Source: Prolixibacteraceae bacterium
Lineage (GTDB): Bacteria; Bacteroidota; Bacteroidia; Bacteroidales; Prolixibacteraceae
Reading direction: 5' to 3'
NCBI GenBank assembly: GCA_023228025.1
Contig: JALOCD010000145.1
Span: forward strand, 1 to 7,912
DNA: 7,912 nt
The position numbers and the translations under genes are program-made. Of this stretch, positions 1 to 6,467 are shown one piece after another; the first letter of the stretch is position 1, and each line of letters begins with the position of its first letter. Below the pieces are notes generated by a model. It was not told the DNA's origin. It was given only the letters and a program-made list of their open reading frames with translations, and did not search any database.

Positions 1-127
1 GGAGTAATGGCAGGAACTATTTAAAGATCGCTGATGAAATGATGAAAAGTCGCACAGCATTCAAGCCATAAAGATCTCGCCACGATGTTGAGGAGCCGCC
101 CGGCCGGACGGCTGTACAGGGATTATC
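1..127 (+). repeat. 127-bp exact direct repeat, copy 1
   Basis: Positions 1-127 are identical to 1185-1311 (constant offset 1184). The repeat contains the GTAC-type palindrome and ends within the doublet spacer. Its left boundary cannot be defined because it starts at the first base of the window. No convincing coding sequence is seen in its first 90 bases. Confidence 0.95.
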
Positions 128-160
128 ACATTAATTTATTAGCCGCCCGGCCGGGCGGCT
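94..160 (-). repeat. REP doublet, left of RAYT
   Basis: Two 20-bp palindromes lie here, at 94-113 (one mismatch in the arms, agccgcccggccggacggct) and 141-160 (perfect, agccgcccggccgggcggct), separated by 27 bp. Read on the minus strand, the first hairpin is preceded by GTAG (164-161) and the second by GTAC (117-114), so both units point the same way, away from the RAYT. A 5' GTAG next to a hairpin is also the hallmark of enterobacterial REP sequences recognised by TnpA-REP. The pair is probably a substrate or product of the adjacent transposase; that functional link is inferred. Confidence 0.85.
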
Positions 161-727
161 CTACGCTAAGTTATCAGGATAAATGGAGGAATCGGTGTTT
201 GAATCTTTTTTGTTGTTGAATCTATCTTTATGCCAGATTGCAGGATTTTGAGCGATATAATTGTAAATCAATTCAAATTCGCAATTATTTCTAATCAGGT
301 GATCGTAGAAACGTGGATGCCATACTTGTCGACCTTTTGAATTTCTTAAAGCATTGATCCGGCTTGTAGCTGAGGATTTGAAACCTCCTACAAAAGAGGA
401 TATTGATTTCGGTCGCATTGCTGAGATTCTTGGCACTTTATATTTTGACGGCTCTAATTGATTGAGATTCACTATCAGATGCAGATGATTGGGCATGATC
501 ACGCAGCTAACGCATTTTAATTCATGCCTCATTTCAAAGGACCGAAGCAATTCTTCCCGAACGATTTCGCCATAGTGGGACAATACCAAGTTGCCATTCA
601 AAATTTCGCCAAGAAAACACTCGCAATTGTGGGTGCAGATTGTAAGAAAATATGATCCATCATTTGCGTAATTCCACCCCGGCAATCGGGCCGATTCAAT
701 TCTATATTTGTCCTGAAACAAAGTCAT
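161..727 (-). CDS. REP-associated tyrosine transposase (RAYT, Y1/HUH family)
   Basis: This 188-residue protein belongs to the IS200-like Y1 transposase superfamily, in the branch that acts on REP hairpins. Visible motifs are the N-terminal GSYFLTICTHN strand, the metal-binding HUH pair H81-L-H83 in MPNHLHLIV, and the C-terminal block WHPRFYDHLIR...IYNYIAQNPAIW. By family analogy Y157 is the likely nucleophile that nicks single-stranded DNA and forms a 5'-phosphotyrosine link; Y141 and Y155 are less likely. The length is normal and the frame is open, so the gene looks intact. It is bracketed by mirror-image pairs of 20-bp palindromes, the usual setting of a RAYT. Its TAG stop codon lies inside the GTAG that precedes the left hairpin. 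No clear Shine-Dalgarno precedes the ATG. RAYTs are normally single-copy domesticated transposases thought to spread REP sequences. Family assignment is firm; activity is inferred. Confidence 0.93.
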   Translation of the reverse strand: MTLFQDKYRIESARLPGWNYANDGSYFLTICTHNCECFLGEILNGNLVLSHYGEIVREELLRSFEMRHELKCVSCVIMPNHLHLIVNLNQLEPSKYKVPRISAMRPKSISSFVGGFKSSATSRINALRNSKGRQVWHPRFYDHLIRNNCEFELIYNYIAQNPAIWHKDRFNNKKDSNTDSSIYPDNLA

Positions 728-771
728 ATATAAATTTAACCATTTTCGAGATCAATAACGAATTTTCGTAG

Positions 772-838
772 AGCCGTCCGGCTGGACGGCTTTTTGATTA
801 TATGCCCGGAGCTTGTACAGCCGCCCGGCCGGGCGGCT
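772..838 (+). repeat. REP doublet, right of RAYT, opposite orientation
   Basis: Palindromes at 772-791 (agccgtccggctggacggct, perfect 8-bp arms) and 819-838 (the perfect consensus) again start 47 bp apart. On the plus strand they are preceded by GTAG (768-771) and GTAC (815-818). This is the left doublet's arrangement in mirror image about the transposase gene. The 27-bp spacer differs in sequence from that of the other doublets, so its length is conserved while its sequence is not. The first hairpin runs into five T residues (791-795) and could double as a terminator, but no plus-strand gene ends here. Confidence 0.85.
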
Positions 839-845
839 CATCATG

Positions 846-998
846 GGTGTAGCAAATATTTTAATGAGGCGCCTTGCCTGCTTTAAGATTTCATTGACAA
901 ATGCGGAGGATTGGCATCCCATCAAGCATTACAGATAGCGGCAGCAATAATTAAAAGCTGCTTTGCGAGCCATTAAGATAGCATCTAAAATGTTGAGG
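846..998 (+). repeat. Diverged direct repeat, unit A (no gene seen)
   Basis: This non-coding stretch lies between REP doublets. Its first 59 bases (846-904) align without gaps to 1073-1131 with about 44 matches. Its last 94 bases (905-998) resemble 1-93 and 1185-1277 more weakly, both starting ggag..atggca and ending atgttgagg before a palindrome. Only very short reading frames occur, and none is convincing. Confidence 0.6.
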
Positions 999-1065
999 AG
1001 CCGCCCGGCCGGGCGGCTGTACAGGGATTATCACATTAATTTATTAGCCGCCCGGCCGGGCGGCT
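999..1065 (-). repeat. REP doublet without a transposase
   Basis: Two perfect 20-bp palindromes (999-1018 and 1046-1065) are separated by the same 27-bp spacer as the left RAYT doublet. On the minus strand they have GTAG (1069-1066) and GTAC (1022-1019) in front. The larger block 991-1072 matches 86-167 over 82 bp with one difference (A108 versus G1013). It therefore looks like a non-autonomous copy of the transposase-linked unit, comparable to a BIME in enterobacteria. Confidence 0.85.
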
Positions 1066-1072
1066 CTACGCT

Positions 1073-1277
1073 GGTGCAGCATAAGATTTGATGAGGCGCA
1101 TTGCTGGCTCTAAGTTTGCAGTTAAAAATGCAATGTAACCGTCAATCCCTGCACGCATTTCAGCTTGTAGCAGCAATTTGGAAGGGAGTAATGGCAGGAA
1201 CTATTTAAAGATCGCTGATGAAATGATGAAAAGTCGCACAGCATTCAAGCCATAAAGATCTCGCCACGATGTTGAGG
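1073..1277 (+). repeat. Diverged direct repeat, unit B (no gene seen)
   Basis: This is the partner of 846-998. It carries roughly 50 extra bases (about 1132-1184) between the two conserved parts and then runs into the exact 127-bp repeat. With the palindromes it forms an ancient tandem duplication: palindromes 772 and 819 correspond to 999 and 1046 at the same offset of 227. No gene, promoter or RNA is recognised in it. Confidence 0.55.
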
Positions 1278-1311
1278 AGCCGCCCGGCCGGACGGCTGTA
1301 CAGGGATTATC
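1185..1311 (+). repeat. 127-bp exact direct repeat, copy 2
   Basis: This is the second copy of the repeat at 1-127, without a mismatch by eye. It ends 8 bp before the pcm stop codon. The pair brackets the whole RAYT and REP array, so homologous recombination between copies could delete or amplify that array. Perfect identity suggests a recent duplication or gene conversion. Confidence 0.95.
1278..1297 (-). repeat. Single REP palindrome next to pcm
   Basis: The sequence agccgcccggccggacggct is identical to the palindrome at 94-113 and is followed by gtacagggattatc. The matching GTAG-type partner expected 47 bp further on is missing, because similarity ends at 1311 just before the pcm stop codon. 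This is either a truncated doublet or the edge of a duplication. Lying 3' of pcm, the hairpin could also affect the end of the pcm transcript, but no T tract supports a terminator. Confidence 0.8.
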
Positions 1312-1319
1312 CTATCAAC

Positions 1320-2036
1320 TTATTGCTCCCGCACCATGGGGACAAATTGTACGGACAAAGTCGCCGTTTTGCGTATTTTGCCTCCTTTTTTTTCCAGTAA
1401 ATAGAGCACCTGGTTGTAAGGCTTGCCGACCGGGATAATCATTTTTCCTCCTTCGGCCAGTTGTTGCACCAACGATTTGGGAATGTTGGTTGGTGCGCAG
1501 GTTACGATGATGGCATCGAATGGGGCATACTCCTTCCAGCCCTGATAACCGTCGCCAATTTTAACTTTGATGTTGGTATAACCCTCTTCTGCAAATACTT
1601 TTTTTGCTTGTTCCCCCAAAGCACCAATAATTTCGATGGTATAAACCTCTTTGTAAAGCAAAGAAAGAATAGCCGCCTGATACCCGGACCCAGTGCCAAT
1701 TTCCAAAACTTTTTTAGTGGGATCAGGGTTTAAGATCTCGGTCATATAAGCAACAATATACGGCTGAGATATGGTTTGATTATGGCCTATTGGCAAGGGT
1801 CTGTCATCATAAGAGAAATTTCTGTACTCGTCCGGTACAAATTTATGGCGTTGAACGTCCATCAAGGCGCCCAATACTCTCGGGTTATGAATGCCTCTCT
1901 CTTTGATCTGTTGTTCCACCATGGTTTTCCGCTGGAGGAAATATTTGTCTTTTTTATAATCCTGTCCATACAAATAATGGCAGGTAATTAAAACTAGCGC
2001 CAGACATGATGCGGAAATTTTATGCTTGGTGTCCAT
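1320..2036 (-). CDS. pcm: Protein-L-isoaspartate O-methyltransferase, with signal peptide
   Basis: This enzyme transfers a methyl group from S-adenosylmethionine to L-isoaspartyl residues in damaged proteins, starting their repair. The 238-residue protein carries the family signatures LPIGHNQTISQP (81-92), the SAM-binding VLEIGTGSGYQ (110-120), GDGYQGW (161-167), FDAIIVTCAP (173-182) and a C-terminal FVPMV. Residues 1-25 form a signal peptide (basic start, hydrophobic core, likely cut after YGQ), so the enzyme probably acts in the periplasm, unlike the cytosolic E. coli form. The cysteine in the core is preceded by Thr, a poor lipobox. The frame stays open to a TTG at 2069, but that codon lies within the predicted promoter, so the ATG at 2036, just ahead of the signal peptide, is preferred. 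It diverges from the decayed gene at 2147 and ends against the REP array. Confidence 0.93.
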   Translation of the reverse strand: MDTKHKISASCLALVLITCHYLYGQDYKKDKYFLQRKTMVEQQIKERGIHNPRVLGALMDVQRHKFVPDEYRNFSYDDRPLPIGHNQTISQPYIVAYMTEILNPDPTKKVLEIGTGSGYQAAILSLLYKEVYTIEIIGALGEQAKKVFAEEGYTNIKVKIGDGYQGWKEYAPFDAIIVTCAPTNIPKSLVQQLAEGGKMIIPVGKPYNQVLYLLEKKGGKIRKTATLSVQFVPMVREQ

Positions 2037-2066
2037 AGGTAAATGATTTATTCCTGTAGCGGTTAA

Positions 2067-2099
2067 CAAATTTAATTAATAATTACTACCAAAGTCAAA
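2067..2099 (-). promoter_or_regulatory. Bacteroidota-type promoter for pcm
   Basis: On the minus strand there is a -33 TTTG (2099-2096), a 21-bp spacer and a -7 box TAAATTTG (2074-2067). This matches the Bacteroidota consensus TTTG-N19-21-TAnnTTTG exactly. Transcription would start near 2060, leaving a short leader before the ATG at 2036. Confidence 0.6.
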
Positions 2100-2146
2100 A
2101 ATTTCCTTAACTTGTCATCTGACGATTCGGAATTATTTAAAGTGAG

Positions 2147-2811
2147 ATGAAGGGAAAGTAGCTGTTCACATTGGGTTTGTTTCTTTTGGCCGTTACGGAT
2201 TTGAAAGCGGAAGGGAAAGATTCCATCCCTCATTTTTCTGTCGGTCAGAAAAACATCTATTCATTTGTCATTCAAGACTCTCCTGCACGGCTTTTTATAA
2301 TGAGGCAGTTCAATGAAGATTATTTAAGCGGGTACCGGTTGTATTCGAAAATGATGGGGGATTTCTTCTCTCCCCGGTTGAAATTCTGGATTCAGGTCTT
2401 TACCAACTTCGCGGTTTTTATCCCATTGACCCATGAAGAGGGGCATTGGTCCATTCTGGCCTCCAAAAATATCGGATCCATTTCGCAGCCTTTCTTCTTG
2501 TCCAAAAGAGGGGGATACATCGAAGGGGTAACCGACAATTCGTTAATCAAAATGCGCGACAGTGATTTCCCCGATTTCGCTTGGTTGTACACAGTCGATC
2601 TCGGACTCATATACAAAACGGCAGGTTTCTAACTGAGGAGATCAAGATGCAGAAACATTTTGGTATTAGGATGGGTCCCAGTTTCACATTGGACAAATAA
2701 GAAATGGCTTGGAATTAAATGTAAGAATGATTCCCCTCACCGAAACATTTTGAGGTTAAATTCAGTTATAGGAATATTGTCTTCATGCGATACAGGACTG
2801 AACTACGCTGA
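2147..2811 (+). pseudogene. Decayed gene for an exported HEEGH-motif protein
   Basis: From the ATG at 2147 the frame reads MKGK, a TAG stop (2159-2161), then LFTLGLFLLAV, the core of a signal peptide. It stays open to 2632, giving about 150 residues. These include THEEGHWSIL, which fits the HExxH pattern of zinc metallopeptidases, and IGSISQPFF. Beyond 2632 coherent protein continues only by changing frame: LTEEIKMQKHFGIRMGPSF (from 2629), QIRNGLELNVRMIPLTETF (about 2694-2750), and KFSYRNIVFMRYRTEL (about 2758-2805). Alternating charged and hydrophobic residues there resemble outer-membrane beta-strands. One nonsense codon plus about three frameshifts point to a dead gene, perhaps also internally deleted. 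The family is not recognised with certainty and peptidase activity is not claimed. An intact shorter protein starting at TTG 2171 is possible but would lack a normal signal peptide. Confidence 0.6.
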
Positions 2812-2882
2812 TGTTGTCAACCTTAATATAATTGTATGGGGAATTTTCATAAACATCATCTTGATTGAATCTCATTTTTTGA

Positions 2883-5426
2883 ATGAAGAACTATTTTACC
2901 AGTCACCATTATTTTTTTCCCGGCAATACCATAAAAAGGGATTGGAAGGCGTGGTTAATTTTATTGGTTGGACTGCTTTTAACATATAGGGCCACCACCG
3001 TTACCTATCGGGAAGTTGATTTGCAGGCAAAAACCGAATTTGAAGATGTTTGCGATGAAATCAAGATGAAGATTTCGGCCCGGATGCAAGCCCACGAACT
3101 TTTTCTGCGTTCAGCCGCGGCATTTGTGGAATCTTCTGATACCGTGACGCGTCTCGACTGGAAATTGTTTAATCTTAGCGCTAAAATCAGTCATGATTTG
3201 CCGGGCATACAGGGTGTTGGTTACCTGGCTATCGTACCGGCCCATCAACTGCAATCTCATATTCAAAATATATGGAAGGAGGGATTTCCTGAATATTCGA
3301 TCAGGCCAACAGGTGGCAGGCCTGTTTATACTTCCGTTATTTTTATCGAACCTTTTGGTGGCAGAAATTTAGATGCTTTCGGTTACGATTTTTATACTGA
3401 GCCGATAGCGGGGAAAGCGATGGATCGTTCACGGGATTCCTGTATCTCTGCACTTTCCGGTAAAGTAATTTTGAAACAGTTGAACTGCGAAACCTTACAG
3501 AACGGTTCTTTGATGTTTGTCCCGGTTTACCGTAACGGATTACCAACCGGCAATGTTGAACAGCGCCGTGCGGCTATCAAGGGCTGGGTTTACAGTCCCT
3601 TTGGAATGAATGATATCATGAATGGCATTTTGGGCCGCTGGGACTTTACACAGGAGAATAGGATTCACTTGCAGATATTTGATGATCGTATCTCCACTGC
3701 CTCAATTTTGTACGACAGTCAGCAAAATGATACAATTATCCACAAAAAAACTCCCTCGAGAATCGTGACCCTCCCCGTTGAATATAGTGGTGAAAAATGG
3801 ATTCTGAAGTTTACGCGGGACGAAATCCTGATTACATTCTATCAGAACAAGATCTTGAGAGTATTTTTTGCCTGTTTGATCATTACCGTTTTGTTGTTCT
3901 TTTTGACAAGGTCATTGATAAAGACCCGGCACAAGGCCCGTGAAATAGCGGATCAATTGACCAAAGAGCTAAAAGAGAGCGAAGAAAAGCTTCGTTTTGC
4001 ACATGAATATACAGCGGTAGGTATGTGCAGGGTCGGCTTGGACGGAAGATTTCAATGGATAAATAATGCTTTTACCAAGATTTTGGGTTATTCATCTGAT
4101 GAGATACTGAACGAGAAATCCACAAAAATTACCTTTCCTGAAGATCGGAACATGGAAATTGTTGAATTGAATAAGATCCTATCAGGAGGAGAGATCAGTG
4201 CGAATTTTGAAAAAAGGTATCTTCATAAAACCGGTAAAATCGTCTGGGCGTCGATTGTGTCGACTTTAATAAAAAGCAGCAGCAATGCTCCATTTATTAT
4301 CACGCAGATTACAGATATAACCGATAAGAAAATTGCAGAAGATGAGTTAAGGAAGCTTTCACTCGCGGTAGAGCAAAGTCCGGAGACGATCATCATCACC
4401 GATACCATGGGAAATATTGAGTATGCAAACCCTAAGACGGTTGAAATTACAGGCTATACTTTTGAAGAGCTTAAAGGCAAGAATCCGAGTGTTTTTAAAT
4501 CAGGTGAAACATCTCCTACTGACTATAAGGAGCTTTGGGAGACAATCAAATCAGGAAAGCAGTGGACCGGTATATTCCACAATATGAAGAAAGACGGATC
4601 ATTATACTGGGAACTAGCGAGGATCGCTCCAATTGTTGATACAAACGGAAAGATTACAAATTATTTGGCCATCAAGGAGGATATCACTGAAAGGAAGAAA
4701 ATTAATGATGAATTGATTGCAAGTGAGGCAAAACTGAAAGAGGCAAATGCGACCAAAGACAAACTCTTTTCAATTATTGCCCACGATTTGAGGGGCCCCA
4801 TTGGCAATTTTCAGCCAATTCTTGAAGTTCTTACCAATGAAGCAGATTTGGATGAGGCCGACAGGAATTCCTTGATGGATGGTTTGTTGCAAGCATCAAA
4901 AACCACCTTTAGTTTGTTGGAGAATTTGTTGAACTGGGCCAGAAGCCAGTCAAACGGGATAAAGCTTTCACCTAATCATATTAATATCAGTGAAATAATT
5001 CATAAAAATGTCGATCTGCTTTCGGCGACGGCCAGTCAAAAAGCGATCCTGATAGAGGTAAAGACGGATGTTAAACTGACTGCTTATGCCGATGTGGATT
5101 CAATTAATCTGGTAATCCGGAATTTATTGTCCAATGCCATAAAATTCACACCAAATCAAGGAGCCATCTCCATTTATGCTAAGGATTTGGACAGAATGAT
5201 TGAGGTTACCGTCGAAGATAATGGCGTTGGAATAAAAAAGGAAGTTTTGGATCATCTTTTTAGTTTAAACTCAAACAAAATTTCAGCGGGTACAAACCAG
5301 GAAAAGGGTTCCGGTTTGGGATTGGTTTTGTGCAAGGATTTTGTTGAGAAAAATGGAGGTGAAATTCGTGTTGAAAGTATTCCGGGAGAAGGGAGCAGGT
5401 TCATATTTACCGTTCCAAAAGGATGA
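2883..5426 (+). CDS. Membrane sensor histidine kinase: CHASE-PAS-PAS-HisKA-HATPase
   Basis: This 847-residue protein has two membrane helices (about 24-37 and 325-343) flanking a periplasmic CHASE sensor domain (roughly 70-260; motifs LPGIQGVGYL, IEPFGGRN, FGYDFYTEP, FVPVYR). Two cytoplasmic PAS domains follow (about 370-485 and 490-605, each closing with a DIT-type PAC motif). The HisKA domain has its phosphoacceptor H634 in IIAHDLRGPIGN. The HATPase_c domain has an N box around N751 (RNLLSNAIKFT), a G1 box DNGVGI (from D779) and a G2 box GSGLGL (from G809). It should sense an extracytoplasmic ligand and pass phosphate from H634 to a response regulator. No receiver domain or regulator gene is nearby, so its partner is unknown. 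All catalytic boxes look intact. The ATG at 2883 just precedes the first helix and has no clear Shine-Dalgarno. Its 3' end overlaps the converging hydrolase gene. Confidence 0.93.
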   Translation: MKNYFTSHHYFFPGNTIKRDWKAWLILLVGLLLTYRATTVTYREVDLQAKTEFEDVCDEIKMKISARMQAHELFLRSAAAFVESSDTVTRLDWKLFNLSAKISHDLPGIQGVGYLAIVPAHQLQSHIQNIWKEGFPEYSIRPTGGRPVYTSVIFIEPFGGRNLDAFGYDFYTEPIAGKAMDRSRDSCISALSGKVILKQLNCETLQNGSLMFVPVYRNGLPTGNVEQRRAAIKGWVYSPFGMNDIMNGILGRWDFTQENRIHLQIFDDRISTASILYDSQQNDTIIHKKTPSRIVTLPVEYSGEKWILKFTRDEILITFYQNKILRVFFACLIITVLLFFLTRSLIKTRHKAREIADQLTKELKESEEKLRFAHEYTAVGMCRVGLDGRFQWINNAFTKILGYSSDEILNEKSTKITFPEDRNMEIVELNKILSGGEISANFEKRYLHKTGKIVWASIVSTLIKSSSNAPFIITQITDITDKKIAEDELRKLSLAVEQSPETIIITDTMGNIEYANPKTVEITGYTFEELKGKNPSVFKSGETSPTDYKELWETIKSGKQWTGIFHNMKKDGSLYWELARIAPIVDTNGKITNYLAIKEDITERKKINDELIASEAKLKEANATKDKLFSIIAHDLRGPIGNFQPILEVLTNEADLDEADRNSLMDGLLQASKTTFSLLENLLNWARSQSNGIKLSPNHINISEIIHKNVDLLSATASQKAILIEVKTDVKLTAYADVDSINLVIRNLLSNAIKFTPNQGAISIYAKDLDRMIEVTVEDNGVGIKKEVLDHLFSLNSNKISAGTNQEKGSGLGLVLCKDFVEKNGGEIRVESIPGEGSRFIFTVPKG

Positions 5427-6467
5427 ACCTGTTTCTGCATCCGGTTTTCGTGGGGGAATGTTTAGCTGGCGGATCGGTATGGGAATCGAATCGCCGATGT
5501 AATCCGAATAGGCCCGTTTGCCGAAATAGGCATAACCTCTCCTCTCAAAACGGGTGCCGCTGACCATGCTGTGAATAAAGCCATTGCGCTCCACCTGGGT
5601 GGTATGGTAGATCTTGTTGCTCGGATTGGTTTTCAGGATAAACTCCACCCTTCCTTTCAAAGCGCTTTTCCGGATAAGGGAGTCATCCTCTTCTGTTTTG
5701 AAGTTGAAAGATTGTGCTAAATATTTTTGCATCAGTTTGCTTCGGTACCAGGTGCCTCCAGTAGGGGAGACCAACTGTTTGCCATTGTACACCACGACGC
5801 TATCGTTGTAGGCCAGAACTGACAAACAGTTGTGCCTCCCGGAATTCAACCAGTTTTGGATTTTGGGCCCGTGGAGCGAATCAACATAACCATAGTCGCT
5901 GTCGAGAAAGGCAATTCTAACCACATCGGAGGGAATGGATTCGACGGCATCCAGGTAACTGAAAATAAATCTTCCACCTCCGCTGTGGCCGTTCAGTACA
6001 ACTTTGGGATGCCAGGGTGAAAAGATTCCTTTGATATTGTCTACCATCCGCTTCACAGTTAGGACAGAATCATTGGTTTTAGCCACCCATGCTGGCCAAC
6101 TTTTTTGTCCGGATTCCAGGTAGATTGTAACAATGGTCTCTTTTTTAATCAGATGTCTTAGAAATCTGGTTTGCGCCCCAATATGCTGGATGTTGAAGTG
6201 CCAGTCGTCACCCTCCTTGAGCATTTTTCCAAAAGTCTGTTCGATGCTATTCCCGTTGGGGAGTGCATAAAAAACCAGCAAGACCTTATCGTTTTTACCA
6301 AAACCTTTCAGGGGGGCATTGATCAGGATGCGTGTGGAGGGAGGCGAGTTTTCAATCAGCATCTGCTGTTCGCCAAAAGCTCCTGCTGCCTTAAACCCAG
6401 GTAGAGTCTGAGCCTGGAGGATCAGGCAATTCAGCGCAAGGGAAATAATGATTAGTTCCTTTCTCAT
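5283..6467 (-). CDS. Secreted serine hydrolase, alpha/beta type, function unknown
   Basis: This 394-residue protein starts with a signal peptide (MRKELIIISLALNCLILQAQ, likely cut after AQ), so it is exported. An alpha/beta-hydrolase arrangement is visible: strand VLLVFYALPNG (62-72), nucleophile elbow LNGHSGGG with S162, an acidic candidate in AFLDSDYG (D189 or D191), and H299 in GFIHSMVSG after a long gap. The triad is inferred from order and spacing. The substrate is unknown; esterase or peptidase activity is possible. The conserved-looking tail IPPRKPDAETGSSFW (338-351) runs straight into the kinase gene. Residues 348-394 are encoded antisense to the last 144 bp of the kinase gene, are rich in N, S and T, and probably are not an original part of the fold. 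The ATG at 6467 sits right before the signal peptide. It converges on the kinase and diverges from coaX. Confidence 0.8.
   Translation of the reverse strand: MRKELIIISLALNCLILQAQTLPGFKAAGAFGEQQMLIENSPPSTRILINAPLKGFGKNDKVLLVFYALPNGNSIEQTFGKMLKEGDDWHFNIQHIGAQTRFLRHLIKKETIVTIYLESGQKSWPAWVAKTNDSVLTVKRMVDNIKGIFSPWHPKVVLNGHSGGGRFIFSYLDAVESIPSDVVRIAFLDSDYGYVDSLHGPKIQNWLNSGRHNCLSVLAYNDSVVVYNGKQLVSPTGGTWYRSKLMQKYLAQSFNFKTEEDDSLIRKSALKGRVEFILKTNPSNKIYHTTQVERNGFIHSMVSGTRFERRGYAYFGKRAYSDYIGDSIPIPIRQLNIPPRKPDAETGSSFWNGKYEPAPFSRNTFNTNFTSIFLNKILAQNQSQTGTLFLVCTR

Noticed and set aside
161..727. Ordinary IS200/IS605 insertion sequence
   Set aside because: There is no tnpB or omega RNA, and the gene sits among multiple REP palindromes with the RAYT-type WHPRFYDHLIR and YIAQNP motifs rather than between unique IS ends.
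772..796. Rho-independent terminator (hairpin followed by TTTTT)
   Set aside because: The shape fits, but the hairpin is one of the REP palindromes and no plus-strand gene ends upstream; the other palindromes lack T tracts.
863..1138. Tiny ORFs starting MRRLACF (863) and MRRIAGS (1091)
   Set aside because: They resemble each other only because they lie in diverged DNA repeats; they end after about 24 and 15 codons with no conserved product.
94..1297. CRISPR-like array
   Set aside because: The repeats are self-complementary palindromes in both orientations with irregular distances between doublets and no cas genes; REP/RAYT explains them better.
1461..1991. Plus-strand open frames opposite pcm (1461-1733 and 1776-1991)
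   Set aside because: They are antisense shadows of a well-conserved pcm gene and encode nothing recognisable.
2037..2069. Longer pcm start at a TTG (2069)
   Set aside because: The TTG is part of the predicted -7 promoter box TAAATTTG, so it would lie upstream of the transcript; the ATG at 2036 sits directly before a standard signal peptide.
2660..2989. 109-codon open frame overlapping the start of the kinase gene
   Set aside because: It has no ATG start, shows no recognisable motif, spans the decayed gene and then overlaps the kinase N-terminus in another frame; it is treated as chance.
5614..6404. Plus-strand open frames opposite the hydrolase
   Set aside because: They are short, without motifs, and antisense to a coherent signal-peptide-bearing protein.
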